29,633 nucleotides of DNA from Asparagopsis taxiformis (lineage: Eukaryota; Rhodophyta; Florideophyceae; Bonnemaisoniales; Bonnemaisoniaceae), in the NCBI GenBank assembly GCA_030407315.1, contig JALQPE010002903.1, positions 1 through 29,633 on the forward strand. Direction: 5' to 3'. The notes under the pieces are model-generated. The model worked only from the letters and a program-made list of their open reading frames with translations. It searched no databases and was not told the origin of the DNA. Positions 1 to 9,981 of the stretch are shown here, one piece after another (the first letter of the stretch is position 1; each line of letters starts with the position of its first letter). The position numbers were made by a program, and so were the translations under genes.

Positions 1-1070
1 CAACCCCCTCCGGGTAGCGATACCTTCTCTCTTACGAGATTACCCGCCGGGTACCTATAAGGTTCATCTGCTCTACCGCTTCCTCTACGAGGGCTCGGGA
101 CACTGTCGGTGGTTTGCCGCTCTAGCGGATTTTTCTACCTGCTACACCTCTCACTCCCTATCCCGTACCCGACCTGCTCCACCCTCCCTCCCTCAGCTGC
201 TCCATGCCCCACGCCATCCGCATCTTCGATAACGTATACACCACCCCACCGGCCCACGGTCCCCGCTCCCCCGCCGTCTCCCCAGAAACCTCCCCGCTCT
301 GAAAAACATATCAACCCCCCACTTCGCACCCATCCTCCCACTCCCTTCTCCCCAATACAATAAACCCTTTCTTCTCTATCACATCCCCACTCACCACAGC
401 CAGAACAGACGCCACCCACCCCCTTCCCGCCTCTTTCTCCTCACTTTCCTAAAAACCCCCCCTCTCGGCGCCTTCAACCGCACCCTCCTACGGTCCCACC
501 TAAACACCTCCGCCCTCACTACCCAACACCCCGCAGCGTCTCCCCAATTCCCCCATAATATGCTCGTCGGCACTCCTCTCCGAATCACACTCCAATCTAA
601 ACCGGCACTCCGTATCCATTCATTCCCACCTCCCCTGTACTATCCCAAGATTCCATCCACCCCCTACAGAACACATCCTCATACCACAGAAGATTTTCTT
701 CCTCTCATACCTCATCCTTAAAACCTCCATCAGCTCCATGTAAATTTCGATGTAAATATTTTCTCCACTATGCAATCTCAAAACATGTATGAACGTATGC
801 CTTTCCGCTTTGTCAACCCTGAATATTTTTATTCATGTATTCATAAAATAGGCCACCCACATCCCTATCCCGTTCTGCAAGCTTTGCAACCACCAGACGC
901 ATACTCCACAACTATACAACAAACACTACTCGCTATCGCTCATTTCAGCGACGCAGGTACACACGTACCGTAGTCTCAAACCTTCCGTGACGCCTTCCCT
1001 GATGCGTACTTGCGAAACAACTTCTGGACGTACATCAGAAGTGAGTGCGGGAATTTTCGGCACAGGATTG
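1..1070. other. Gene-free pyrimidine-rich stretch
   Basis: The plus strand from about 120 to 700 is strongly C/T-rich, with runs such as ctccc and caccc. The reading frames here have low-complexity Pro/Ser/Thr or Gly/Arg compositions that simply mirror this skew. No domain, conserved motif or RNA fold was recognised. The skew falls away after about 720, where the DNA becomes more A/T-rich. It may be intergenic or decayed repeat DNA. Confidence 0.5.
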
Positions 1071-1074
1071 CTGG

Positions 1075-1420
1075 CCACCAAAATTGATTTTTCGGAAATT
1101 TTAGAATTTCTGGGCTGGCCAGCAATGCAATCGAGCTGGACATCCAGCAGCAACGTCCAGTAGTGTTCGTCGTGAGAGAGTGGGGCGGGACCGTGATGAA
1201 ACAAGGAACCACAGGACCTTTCCCAGGCGTATTGAGCCTGAAATCGACCCATCGTAAGACGCGATTTTGGCTTACAGTCGGTGCTTCAGAAGGCAGTGAT
1301 AGCCCCGATAGGGGCCGCGCCCGACGTTCGGCTTACAGTTGGTGCTTACGACGCAGTGATAGCCCCGATCGGGGCGGTGGTCCGGTTCCTTTGGCCGTTG
1401 TGGCCAAATTAGACCCCTGA
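1075..1420. repeat. Dispersed repeat, copy A
   Basis: This copy shares long stretches with the DNA that follows at 1421-1910 and partly with 9982-10330. Shared landmarks are agaatttctgggctgg, gcaatcgagctggacatcc, a gcgggaccatgatgaaac-like segment and ggccaaattagac. An internal imperfect tandem duplication of about 61 bp begins at 1269 and 1330 (ggcttacagt...agccccgat.gggg). No coding function is evident, so it is probably a non-autonomous mobile repeat. Confidence 0.6.
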
Positions 1421-1920
1421 TTTGAATTAAAATTTGGGCTATTCTCAAAAACATGACAGGTGAACATGTTTTTGAGATGGGGGTGTGCCGTACGGCAACA
1501 ACGACCCGCCGAAAATCGATGATTTTTTTACAATTTTTTTGTGCCCGAAATCTTAGAATTTCTGGGCTGGGCCAGTCAGTGCAATCGAGCTGGACATCCC
1601 CGGGGCGTCCATTTCAGGGTTGGTCGTGTCTGCCTACATCCACGCATTGCAGCAACTAAGCAGGCGGGTTCACTACTCATACAAAGTGCACGGAATATGA
1701 ATACGTATGGTGAGTAGTGTTTGTGTTGAGGGGAGTAAGGCGGGACCATGATGAAACACGGAAGAAGATTTCTCCCTAGCATAACTTAGGCTTGAAGCCT
1801 GGAATCGCCCCATCGTTAGGCGCCATTTAGCCTTACAGTTAGTGCTTACAGAAGCCAGTGATGACCCCGCTCGGGGCGGCGGCCGGTTCCTGGGGCTGTT
1901 GTGGCCAAATTAGACACCCT
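1416..1920. repeat. Dispersed repeat, copy B, with hairpin end
   Basis: It begins cctgatttgaattaaaat and carries a perfect 13-bp hairpin (arms 1443-1455 and 1465-1477, tctcaaaaacatg/catgtttttgaga, 9-nt loop). It then follows the same order of landmarks as copy A, ending near the ggccaaattagacacc motif. Copies A and B are adjacent head to tail. The hairpin is kept in copy C, near 10009-10044, with a changed loop, so the stem appears to be a conserved structural part of the repeat. Confidence 0.65.
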
Positions 1921-2500
1921 GTGTGGGACTCGTCCCGTATTGCGCTGCGAGCGGTCGCGGGAGGGACAATTCCAGGCGTCTGGAATGGCGCCAGGAAGGG
2001 TCGCTTTAAGCGGTACGCTCGAGAGCGTGAGGGTGCTCGTAGGGAATCAGCCGCGAAGAGCCGCGTTGGGAATCAATGGCCGCGGTGACGTGGCAAGGCA
2101 ATTGTCGCCCAAGGGCGAATGGGCGCGTGCCGCCTTGCTTGGCACCGGGCCACATTGCTTGCGCGGGACCCTTCGGCGAGCGTGCAACGTGTAGCGATAT
2201 AGGCGCGATTAGTCACACACGTGTGCGAGCGGGAGGATTCTCCCGTTACAGTTGTGCACGTGTACGTTACGGCTAGCCGTTTCTATTAGTTTACACGTAG
2301 CAACGTAGAGCTTACTCTGTAAGGCCCCTGGGCCACGTAAACACCCACACAGGTCCATTGGACGCCGGACCGGGGACATTGGTCCTGGTCCGGTCCCGGC
2401 AGTCTCGTTGACCATCGTCTGTGTTTTCGGAAGTGGACGCGGACGTCCAGTCTCTCTAGTACGGGTCCTAGTCGGCCCCGAGATTTACTAGAACAAATGA
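1921..2500. other. Gene-free stretch, no recognised content
   Basis: Several short frames cross this stretch but none has a recognisable motif. The DNA is GC-rich up to about 2280 and contains alternating cacacgtgtg-like sequence near 2216. From about 2430 a motif of the form ggacgcggacgtcc...ctctagta begins, which recurs in the hairpin and duplication just downstream. Confidence 0.4.
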
Positions 2501-2545
2501 ACGTCCGCGTCCAAAAAAAAATAAAAATTTTTTGGATGCGGACGT
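2501..2545. repeat. Hairpin with 18-bp arms
   Basis: Arm 2501-2518 (acgtccgcgtccaaaaaa) pairs with 2528-2545 (ttttttggatgcggacgt) with one G/T mismatch across a 9-nt A-rich loop. The outer part, ggacgcggacgtcc, also occurs at about 2434-2447, so this motif is used at least three times here. Confidence 0.75.
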
Positions 2546-2546
2546 C

Positions 2547-2634
2547 CACTTTCTCTAGTACATATGGCGGAATACTAGGACCCGACATCCACTTTCTCTA
2601 GTACATATGGCGGAATACTAGGGCCCGACATCCA
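2547..2634. repeat. 43-bp tandem duplication
   Basis: Two nearly identical units of 43 bp (cactttctctagtacatatg...ggacccgacatc) start at 2547 and 2590, and the first lies directly against the preceding hairpin. The units are rich in CTAG and differ at only one or two positions, so the duplication looks recent. Confidence 0.75.
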
Positions 2635-2757
2635 GTATACAATATATCAGCGAAAACCGGGAGGAAGAAATTACAGCAGATGGTAAATTCAGGGCCCATA
2701 TCGGACCGTATTTTATTCTCTCATTTAGGAAACTGCTCGTATACAATACGTCTCTCT

Positions 2758-2901
2758 AGAATAGGGAATACATATCTGGTCAGAATAGGAAATAAATACC
2801 CGGTTAGAATAGGAAATACGTATCCAGCCAGAATAGGAAATACGTATCCAGCCAGAATACGAAATACGTATCCAGCCAGAATACAAAATACCTGTCAGCA
2901 T
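2758..2901. repeat. 24-bp minisatellite, six units
   Basis: Six consecutive 24-bp units start at 2758, 2782, 2806, 2830, 2854 and 2878, each beginning agaata and mostly reading agaataggaaatacgtatcc plus agcc. Units 3 and 4 are identical and the outer ones are more diverged. Because 24 is a multiple of three, an open frame runs across it (a repeating R-I-G-N-T-Y-P-A octapeptide), but the flanking sequence gives no reason to call it a gene. Confidence 0.85.
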
Positions 2902-3239
2902 ATCGTCGATCACCCATCTCCCTCACTATCGCGTTCTCCCTACCATCCGAACGCCATGCACCACCATCCGCACATACTTCAAGAACCCTCACGACCTAGA
3001 TTACAAAAAAATCCGCTCCTTCCCAATTCCGTCCCCGCTTTCCTCGACACCACCCCAGCCCATTAAATCATGAAGACATCAAACACGAACATGGTCAGCA
3101 AAATCTTACACCACTTGAAACCCACTCTCACTTCTATCGTATGCCCCAAAATATACACATACCAGAAACACCTCACAGCTTCATTCCCCATCTTCCTACA
3201 TCCCTTCTTCACTCTCCTTCAGTCCTGCCGTTCCTGCTT

Positions 3240-3700
3240 CACCACTCCTGCATCACATACAAAACATCAACCCCAACAGTCAGATTCAAAAGCAACGCTT
3301 ACCACGACAGATATCCTAGAAACTCCCTTACTTACCTCTCCGAGAGGATGAGTGAATCATCCATCCTACACAAATACAAACCATGATCCAAAAACCTTGC
3401 AATGAATAATCAAAGTCAGCAGTCCATATCTTCGCAAAACAAGTCTTGGTGCTCAGTGAAACTTACCTTCTGTCATCAACATTCCTGCATCATCTACACA
3501 ACATCGGAATCAACCACAACAGTCAGACTCAAAACCAACCTTCCCTCACAGCATACTTTCAAAACTTCACGTACCTCTCTCCATCCTCCGCTCAATACAC
3601 ACCATCAGTCAACAGGCTTCCCATGAAAAATATCGCATCAACGGAAATAGTCAGACTCAAAACCCACGCTTCCCTCAACGCATACCCTCGAGGGTAGAGG
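3240..3700. repeat. Imperfect CA/CT-rich repeats
   Basis: Three diverged segments share the order cctgcatca, aacatc, aacagtcaga.tcaaaa, then ttccctcaa or similar. They lie near 3244-3350, 3480-3590 and 3630-3695. Frames across them are Thr/Ser/His-rich and look non-coding. The block ends at cgagggtagagg, just before the hairpin at 3713. Confidence 0.5.
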
Positions 3701-3712
3701 ATGGAACGAAGG

Positions 3713-3748
3713 TACGTGCGCGAACCTTGATCAAGATTCGCGCACGTA
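3713..3748. repeat. 36-bp near-perfect palindrome
   Basis: Twelve-bp arms tacgtgcgcgaa and ttcgcgcacgta flank a 12-nt centre that is itself nearly palindromic (cttgatcaag). The whole forms an almost complete inverted repeat with a single mismatched pair. It lies about 600 bp upstream of the KDZ/Plavaka-like relic. It could be part of an element end, but no matching partner was found on the far side. Confidence 0.75.
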
Positions 3749-4348
3749 CAAAGCAAAGTCGGTCAAAGAATATCAGTCGGTGATGAGGGCGGAGTGGAGC
3801 CTGCGGCGTCGACCGGACAGCTTTCAGCGTCCGCTTAAGTCTTGCTGTGCATACTCGAAATCATCGCCGGCAGTGAGATTGAGTATGGCCCAAGCCATGG
3901 TCTCTGATTCCCCGAACAATGAGATCCGGATCGAGAACAACAAATATAAACATATAATCATATATATGAGAATCCATTTGCTTTCCTTACATGATCCGTG
4001 CATATCCGCTGTAAAGCATATTCAGATTCCACGAAGTTCGGAAATAAAAAAGTTTATTATTACAAATGAATTAATTGAAAATTCATCTCCCAGGGCGGTT
4101 GTTCGTCCTTCCATGCACACGTTGCCAGCACGCAATGTGATGTAACAGTTGGAAATGATTGAACTCTCGGTTAAATTCCACCGTTGGGATGTCAGCTGGA
4201 GTGAGCACAAAACTACTACCACAAAACTACGAACGAACACGTTACATTCCAAGTCTCGAAAGCACCACAAAATAAAATTGGTCGCATCTGGACGGCACAG
4301 TCTTCCCCTGTTCAGCTCGCAATCCTCCCTTTTGCGTCAAAACTCGAC
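3749..4348. other. Gene-free stretch upstream of transposase relic
   Basis: No convincing gene is visible. Short frames exist on both strands but have no recognisable domain. The DNA becomes A/T-rich from about 3940 to 4080 and may contain the promoter of the downstream transposase relic, although no specific promoter motif stands out. Confidence 0.35.
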
Positions 4349-7300
4349 ATGGAATGCAAGTATGAAGGATGCTTCTACTACTGCGTAGATGCTTATGCGC
4401 TCGCGCTGCATGAGCGAACGTGTCGCTACCGTTTCAACCCCTCTCCCCAACATTTCAACAACGCTCGTGTCCCTGCCGTCCCCATGAGCCTGCTCGAAAC
4501 GGCGACCATGATTCCCCGCAACCCAGCTCCCCAGACCCAGAATCTGGTCGTGCTTCCTCCAGCGACTCACCCTGTGACGCTCCACTGCCACCAACCTCAA
4601 CCCCCTCCCGCGCAGACCTCCTCGTGCAATCCCTCGCCGCCAGTCTCACAACCCTCGAGTACAAGGCCGGCGCTGGCCGCGTGAGCGAAGTCATCACCAT
4701 CCTACAAGACCCCGCATTCTCCCTAGAAAAGTTCAACAGCGCCGTTCGCACCGTAGAAGAATGTCGCCACGTTACCGCTTCCATGGTCGAAACACATTTC
4801 CGCACCGAAGGTTACAAGAGCCACATCATTCCAGACAAAACTGGTAAGTACTCGGCACAACTGTACCTCCGCGACCCAGTCGACATGCTCCGCAGGCAGT
4901 TAGCACTGGCTAACGACCAAAATACTCTCTTCCACCCCTCCCCACAGACCGCCCCAGACGGCACCGCAATATTTTCTCATCCCCTACACACAGAATTCGC
5001 GAAAACGCTGCACCAGGTTACTAGACAGCGCGTGCAGCTCTCGGAAGATCCACAGGTCGTATGGGCAGAGGAAACTGATCCCACACCTTCCTCCTTTGCC
5101 GGCCTCCTCCAAGTGTACTCCGACAAGAGCAGCACAAGCCTCAAGAGCTCCGCAATCGTCGCATACCCCATACACGTCACACTGCTCAACTTCTCCGCCC
5201 CCTCCGTCGCCACTGCATCCGTACCGGCCTCACCATCGTCGGGTATCTTCCGTACATTGTTAACCCTTCGTCCAACGCCTAGTTCGGTGATGAAATGCCG
5301 ACAACCTCTAGTTCTGCTAGTCGCGCTCGCAAAATTGATATTCTTTATAAAGCACTCGAAAAAGTGTTTTCGTCCCTATCCACCGCGTTCTCTTCCGGGT
5401 TCCCCTGCACAGACTCCACTGCAACTGCCCGCCAATGCTTTCCCATCCTAGCCAATTATTGCTGCGACTTTCCAGAGGCCAAAGAGCTCTCATGCACTCG
5501 CAATAGCACTACCACCACACATCCCTGCCACCGCTGCTACATCCCCGCCACTCAACTTGAATCCACCGCGCCACACCAGCCCCGCTCCCTCGATGATACA
5601 CGCTCTGCACGCCAAGAGAGCGCTCAGGAGCATACAACTGCTCCGCTCGAAGCTCTCTCCCTCCTCGAACAACACTCTGTCCTCGAATCGACCGCTCTTT
5701 TACCCACCAATAGTCCCCTAGACCCCTACAACATTTTCTCCTTCGAGCCTCTGCACAATCTCCACCTCGGCATCTCAAAGCTCATCAAACAGTGCATTGT
5801 CCACCGCCTCAGCTCCCCAGACCTCACCACCACCACTGCCTCCCATTCCGGGACACCTCGCACCTTCAAGAAGGTGAAAAATCCATCCTCGCCGGCTCAA
5901 ACAGCATTCTGTCCGCTATCGAACGCGACTACTACATCACCGGTCTTCATGTCGACTTCTCCAAGGGTGAGAAGGGCACCAATTTGAACGGCCTCTTCAC
6001 GGAGGACGGCATACGCGGCATGCTCGCAGCCAAAGACTATCACCATGTCGACATGGTGTTCCCTTTCATCGCAGCATTCATTGACACATGCTGTGACGAA
6101 GTAGATACAGCCCCCCTCACTTCCATCTGCACGCAATACTCTGACCTCGTCGCATGGGTCATGAAACGCGGTCGCATCAAGCACTGGACTGCCGCCGAAC
6201 TACAAAGCCTCCAGAACTCCATTTCCTATTTCAAACAATCAATGCTCTCCACCCTCGGCCCATTCCACACCACAGGTCTCAAAACTTTCAAGTTCCATCT
6301 TCTAGACCATCTTCCCGGTGACTTGCAGAGATATGGCGCCCTGGAACACATTGATGCAGGCCCCTACGAACACTCGCATCTTCTGTTCAAACAGAGTTAT
6401 AGGAAAACCTCTCGAAGGCGCTCCACAGCCATGGAAGAGACTATTCGCCACATGGAATTCTCCTTGGCCACTCCAACTGGTCATACCCCATCGAACACAT
6501 TGGGAAACGCACGCATGATATCGCCCACAGACGGTGCAGTACTCGTTCGCGACGGATTCACCGTTGCACTGCACGACTTTGCCTCCCTGCTGCCCGATGC
6601 AACCCTCCTCGTTGCAGATATCGACGGACAGCCCGATCCTGCCACTCTTTTGCCTCTGCACAACTCCTCGTTCCCGTCTGGCACCATAACGCTATTCCAG
6701 CAACTCGGTGACACAGCTGCACAAGCGTTCCTCACCCTCGCTAGACTGCGCGCCACGGCAGAAGGCCCTCCAATACATGACATGGACATTTCCGTCACCG
6801 TGGTAAAGACCGCCTACGTCATGGGAGGGTACGTCCCAGATGCCGACGACTTTGACCCGCACAGTGGCATGCTTCGCCCCACAAACGTGTCGAGGCACAA
6901 GCAGCAGCGCGTCTTTGCAACTTCATCGTTCGGCCCCGCAAAGAGATCGCAGTACTCCTTTGTCGTCATCTCCGGAACTGCCGATGACTACAGAACCATA
7001 TGGGTAGGGCGCGTCCTGGCACTGGTACGCCTGCAGTCTCCAAACCTGTTTCAACCTGTAGAACTCGCTTTCGTTCAGTATATGACCTGCTTTGCCCCAA
7101 AAACCGCTGTGGAAAAATCACTTGGGTGCATTTGTTTAAAGTGGTCCACATGGGACCCGGACAACGGATCCGTTGACAGCAATGACACTGCATCCCACAG
7201 TGCAGGTGGTCCTTGGTTTGACCTCATTCCTGCATCTACTATATCTGGCACCGTGCACATCGTACGAAGTAACTTTCCAGTCAAGCCATTTACGAAACAA

Positions 7301-7357
7301 ATGCACTGGTCGGACCACCGTTTCTATCTCAACCGCTCCTACACCAACACTGATTAA
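4349..7357 (+). pseudogene. KDZ/Plavaka-like DNA transposase relic
   Basis: The reading begins at an ATG (4349) with a zinc-finger-like segment, C-x4-C-x12-H-x4-C, typical of DNA-binding N-termini in this kind of transposase. The body continues in a second frame (to about 5218) with SDKSSTSLKSSA followed by YPIHVTLLNFS, resembling the first conserved block of KDZ/Plavaka transposases. It then moves to a third frame (RTGLTIVGYLPYI, interrupted by TAG at 5280-5282), which includes FEPLHNLHLGISKLIKQ. A further shift near 5815-5880 leads into the frame running to 7357, with HHVDMVFPF and KTFKFHLLDHLP. At least three frame changes plus the stop argue for a dead copy, although small introns could explain some of them. 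The family call rests on pattern memory. An AATAAA lies 26 nt after the last stop. Confidence 0.6.
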
Positions 7358-7382
7358 CAGTTCACAGATGATAATGAAGAAG

Positions 7383-7388
7383 AATAAA
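7383..7388 (+). promoter_or_regulatory. Putative polyadenylation signal
   Basis: AATAAA lies 26 nt downstream of the final TAA of the transposase relic, the expected place for a eukaryotic poly(A) signal. Confidence 0.45.
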
Positions 7389-7464
7389 TCTAAATCGCAG
7401 CATTCTATTGATAATATACTACATGATAAGCCTTCTAGCCAACGTCACATTTACTGCACTAATT

Positions 7465-8070
7465 TCAACCATCCTCCATTACGCCAAAACCGTTATCAGC
7501 AGTGGCTGCATGGCACCGCTCCATGCCCCCATACTGTGGGGCATTGATTTCGACATTCAGGTTTGCACTCAGGTGTCCAGCATATGGGTCAACGACGAAA
7601 AGTTCTGCGCCAATTAGTCCTTGCGCAATCACACAATCCATTACAGCACCGAGGTTTGACGTAATATGCGATTGAATCCAATCCTCGGACACTAGAACAA
7701 GTGATGAGCAGCGGTTTACATCATCAACGACATGAACAATTCCAGACCCCTCTCCGCTTTGCCACACTTCAACAGCCTCTCTCGTCACAGTACGGCTTGC
7801 AAACACATGCCGTGACTGTGCACTAGTCCGCTGTTCGCTCTCGACAACGTCCGTTTCTTCCCTTGCTTGCGAGCCTTGGAGACAAGACATGCAGTACACC
7901 ACCGTACCAACTAATTGCTGAAAAGCTACCCCCACATATTGACTGTACCGCCTTGTAAACTCCTTCTGCCGTGCACCTCCTTTCCCCTTCGGTTCATCCA
8001 AACACTCCACAGTAGTCACTAGCCAAGCATCCAGGCGCGCCAGCGTTAGTATGCTCGTCTCTATGTCCAT
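7465..8070 (-). CDS. Hypothetical protein, 201 aa
   Basis: I do not recognise this protein. It starts at an ATG that overlaps the TAA of the upstream ORF in the pentanucleotide TAATG (8072-8068 on the minus strand). It is mostly alpha/beta-like sequence with a CMSC pair near residues 59-62 and a hydrophobic C-terminal half (SSLVLVSEDWIQ, GAELFVVDPYAG). There is no signal peptide or membrane helix. It faces the transposase relic tail to tail. The overlap with its upstream neighbour suggests reinitiation-coupled expression, or that the two ORFs are pieces of one gene split by mutation. Confidence 0.45.
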   Translation of the reverse strand: MDIETSILTLARLDAWLVTTVECLDEPKGKGGARQKEFTRRYSQYVGVAFQQLVGTVVYCMSCLQGSQAREETDVVESEQRTSAQSRHVFASRTVTREAVEVWQSGEGSGIVHVVDDVNRCSSLVLVSEDWIQSHITSNLGAVMDCVIAQGLIGAELFVVDPYAGHLSANLNVEINAPQYGGMERCHAATADNGFGVMEDG

Positions 8071-9023
8071 TACTTGTTCTGGTCGTATCGAATACCCCTG
8101 AAGATGTCCAGCACATTCACAGCTACTCGGTTGTTAAACCATGCATCACCATTCACTTCCATTTCGAAGCTGTCAGGAACCATGCCTTTGCTGTATCGCA
8201 GCTCTGAGAACGGTGCCGTTCGCCACCTCCCCATATCCAAATCACCGTTGCTTTCCCGTTTCAAAAGCTTCTCAGACGCTTCGCGCTTTTGATCCTCTCG
8301 CTCGTCCATCTCAGCTCGCGTCGTCAGCATCGTGCATCTAGACATTAATTTCGTGTACCCCAGCGAACCGAACAATCTGTCCCTCGCATTACGCTTCCGT
8401 GCACTCATCACGTCGGACAGTTTCTGCGTCACCTTCACTTTCAATTCCTTGCTCCCCGCCACAGCCTCTTGACAGCACACACGCTGCTCCTCATCGGAAA
8501 ACACATCACACCACGGACTTTGACGCAGTACGTGTCGCACCAAGTCATTCAGCAGATCACTCTCGTCTCTGTACGAAGGTGTATACCACTGCAGATTCTT
8601 GATGATATAGCCCGGAGGGGTAGCAATATATCCTACACCGTTTTCGCTCCAAAGTGTCCCTTCTACCGGCTCTACCTCGATGGTACGTCCAGTCCAACGT
8701 CTCTGCGTTTGTTCCGCTATAGGGTCCAGCTCCATAGTCTCGTTCTTGCACCACTTTGTCAGGTTTTCCTCAACCGCCCTAAGAACTCCAACGTATTTCA
8801 CAGGAATGGCTTTCTGTATTTTCGACTTACCGCCACCGTGATCACTGATTCTACCTGTTCTCGCAATTGCAGTAAGGCTGGCATTTTCCGCCTGCAGAGT
8901 CTTCACCTTAGCCTCCAACGCAACTATCTCCGTGGTGAGCGCCTTGTTTGCTATGTCCTGGCTAAACACTTTTTTTTCCAGCTCCGCGATCTTCTTCTTC
9001 TGCGCATTGATGCGACTCGCCAT
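8070..9023 (-). CDS. Hypothetical coiled-coil protein
   Basis: The open frame extends back to a GTG at 9065, but the first ATG is at 9023, used here, giving 317 aa. The first 55 residues form a heptad-rich coiled coil (INAQKKKIAELEKKV, then IVALEAKVKTLQAENASL), indicating dimerisation. The middle (WTGRTIEVEPVEG to IIKNLQWYTPSY) is beta-like. A basic helix follows (KLSDVMSARKRNARDRLFG) and may bind nucleic acid. I do not recognise the family. The C-terminal residue is followed by TAA overlapping the next ATG. The 3' end of the upstream 228-aa ORF overlaps this frame at TGA, so the two could also be exons of one gene. Confidence 0.5.
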   Translation of the reverse strand: MASRINAQKKKIAELEKKVFSQDIANKALTTEIVALEAKVKTLQAENASLTAIARTGRISDHGGGKSKIQKAIPVKYVGVLRAVEENLTKWCKNETMELDPIAEQTQRRWTGRTIEVEPVEGTLWSENGVGYIATPPGYIIKNLQWYTPSYRDESDLLNDLVRHVLRQSPWCDVFSDEEQRVCCQEAVAGSKELKVKVTQKLSDVMSARKRNARDRLFGSLGYTKLMSRCTMLTTRAEMDEREDQKREASEKLLKRESNGDLDMGRWRTAPFSELRYSKGMVPDSFEMEVNGDAWFNNRVAVNVLDIFRGIRYDQNK

Positions 9024-9061
9024 TAAATCGATGGATTCCGGCGGATGCAACCTCTCTGCCC

Positions 9062-9748
9062 TCACTGTCCCCCATCTCGCACGCTATCGGGATTATGATG
9101 TCCTCCATTGGCAATAGCCTGACGTCGCGGGGGCGTTACGCGCATATTTGGCACCAATGACAGTCTGTTGTGACGAGGCCCGCACTCCGGCTGCTCTCTC
9201 CCCTCAGTACCACCTGACCGCCGATGATAGTTGGCATCCTGTGAACGTTGCTCAGAAACAACATCCCTTGCCGCTATCCTCGGGTCCCTGGCTGCATTAC
9301 CTGCTGGGGCTGATGTACTCGGCATAGTTGGCGCAGTGGGGGTCACAGCCTCCAGTGTCTCGCGAACCCCCGGCTGGGGCTCCGTCTGCAGCACCTCCGC
9401 ATCTGCCAACCCGGGAGGAACTACCTTTGCCATAGCACTCTGCCGCAATTCCAACATGTTTTGAGCCACTATCATGTCATCATCATGATGTTCACTGTCC
9501 CTGCGAGCACGCTTGCCTCGGTCAAGCCCCATCTCTCTCCGCGCCGTTCCTCCTTCCTCACTTTCTCGCTGCGGATCCCCAGTTCCGCGCCGGTCCGTCA
9601 TGCGACTACCGGACCGCGGTTCAATGCTGCCGGTAGGCCCAGACCGCTTCTTCGCACGGGATTGTCGGGCACTCGATACAGCAGCTGCTGACCGGTTTTT
9701 CTGGAGGCCCGGAGGCTTTGGAGCTTTCTTCGCAATACGCGGCGGCAT
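9062..9748 (-). CDS. Hypothetical basic, disordered protein, 228 aa
   Basis: It starts at ATG 9748 and ends with TGA at 9064-9062. The composition is that of a disordered, basic tail: a Lys/Pro start (MPPRIAKKAPKPPG), many Arg/Ser/Gly, a KRARRDSEHHDDD cluster near residue 80 that looks like a nuclear localisation signal, and a Pro/Ala/Thr-rich middle. No folded domain is visible. Its stop overlaps the start of the open frame of the downstream coiled-coil ORF in a -1 register, so it may be the N-terminal part of that protein, joined by an intron or separated by a frameshift. Function unknown. Confidence 0.4.
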   Translation of the reverse strand: MPPRIAKKAPKPPGLQKNRSAAAVSSARQSRAKKRSGPTGSIEPRSGSRMTDRRGTGDPQRESEEGGTARREMGLDRGKRARRDSEHHDDDMIVAQNMLELRQSAMAKVVPPGLADAEVLQTEPQPGVRETLEAVTPTAPTMPSTSAPAGNAARDPRIAARDVVSEQRSQDANYHRRSGGTEGREQPECGPRHNRLSLVPNMRVTPPRRQAIANGGHHNPDSVRDGGQ

Positions 9749-9981
9749 AATGAAGCCTTCCCGGAAGCGATGGAACGATTGAGTTGCACGAGATACAAAA
9801 AAGATTGCTGTATAGTGTCGGTAACCACAACGGTCTGCGATGAACGTTCAGGTCAGGTCAAGTACCGGATAATACGCCAACAGCCCAGATTGTATACGGT
9901 AGGCAGTCATCAACAGTATTTAATGAGGTACAATTACAGCTGTCGAGCTAGGCCGCGAGCACCCCTATGTCCGGAAGACGT
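9749..9981. other. Short spacer without recognised content
   Basis: No gene or repeat was recognised between the start of the 228-aa ORF and the dispersed repeat that begins at 9982. It probably includes the promoter of the three-ORF minus-strand group. Confidence 0.3.

Noticed and set aside
135..588. Gly/Arg-rich minus-strand frames
   Set aside because: They reflect the pyrimidine-rich plus strand; no motif or start context supports a gene.
2680..3066. 128-aa plus-strand frame over the minisatellite
   Set aside because: Its openness is explained by the 24-bp period. The flanking residues are low-complexity His/Pro/Ser and show no conserved pattern.
8469..9026. 185-aa plus-strand open frame
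   Set aside because: It is the antisense of the coiled-coil ORF, whose clear heptad pattern on the minus strand is far better supported.
9062..9065. Programmed -1 frameshift between the 228-aa and coiled-coil ORFs
   Set aside because: The preceding sequence has a short G run but no standard X-XXY-YYZ heptamer, and a simple 66-nt GT-AG intron tried by hand (9065 to 9000) did not keep the phase.
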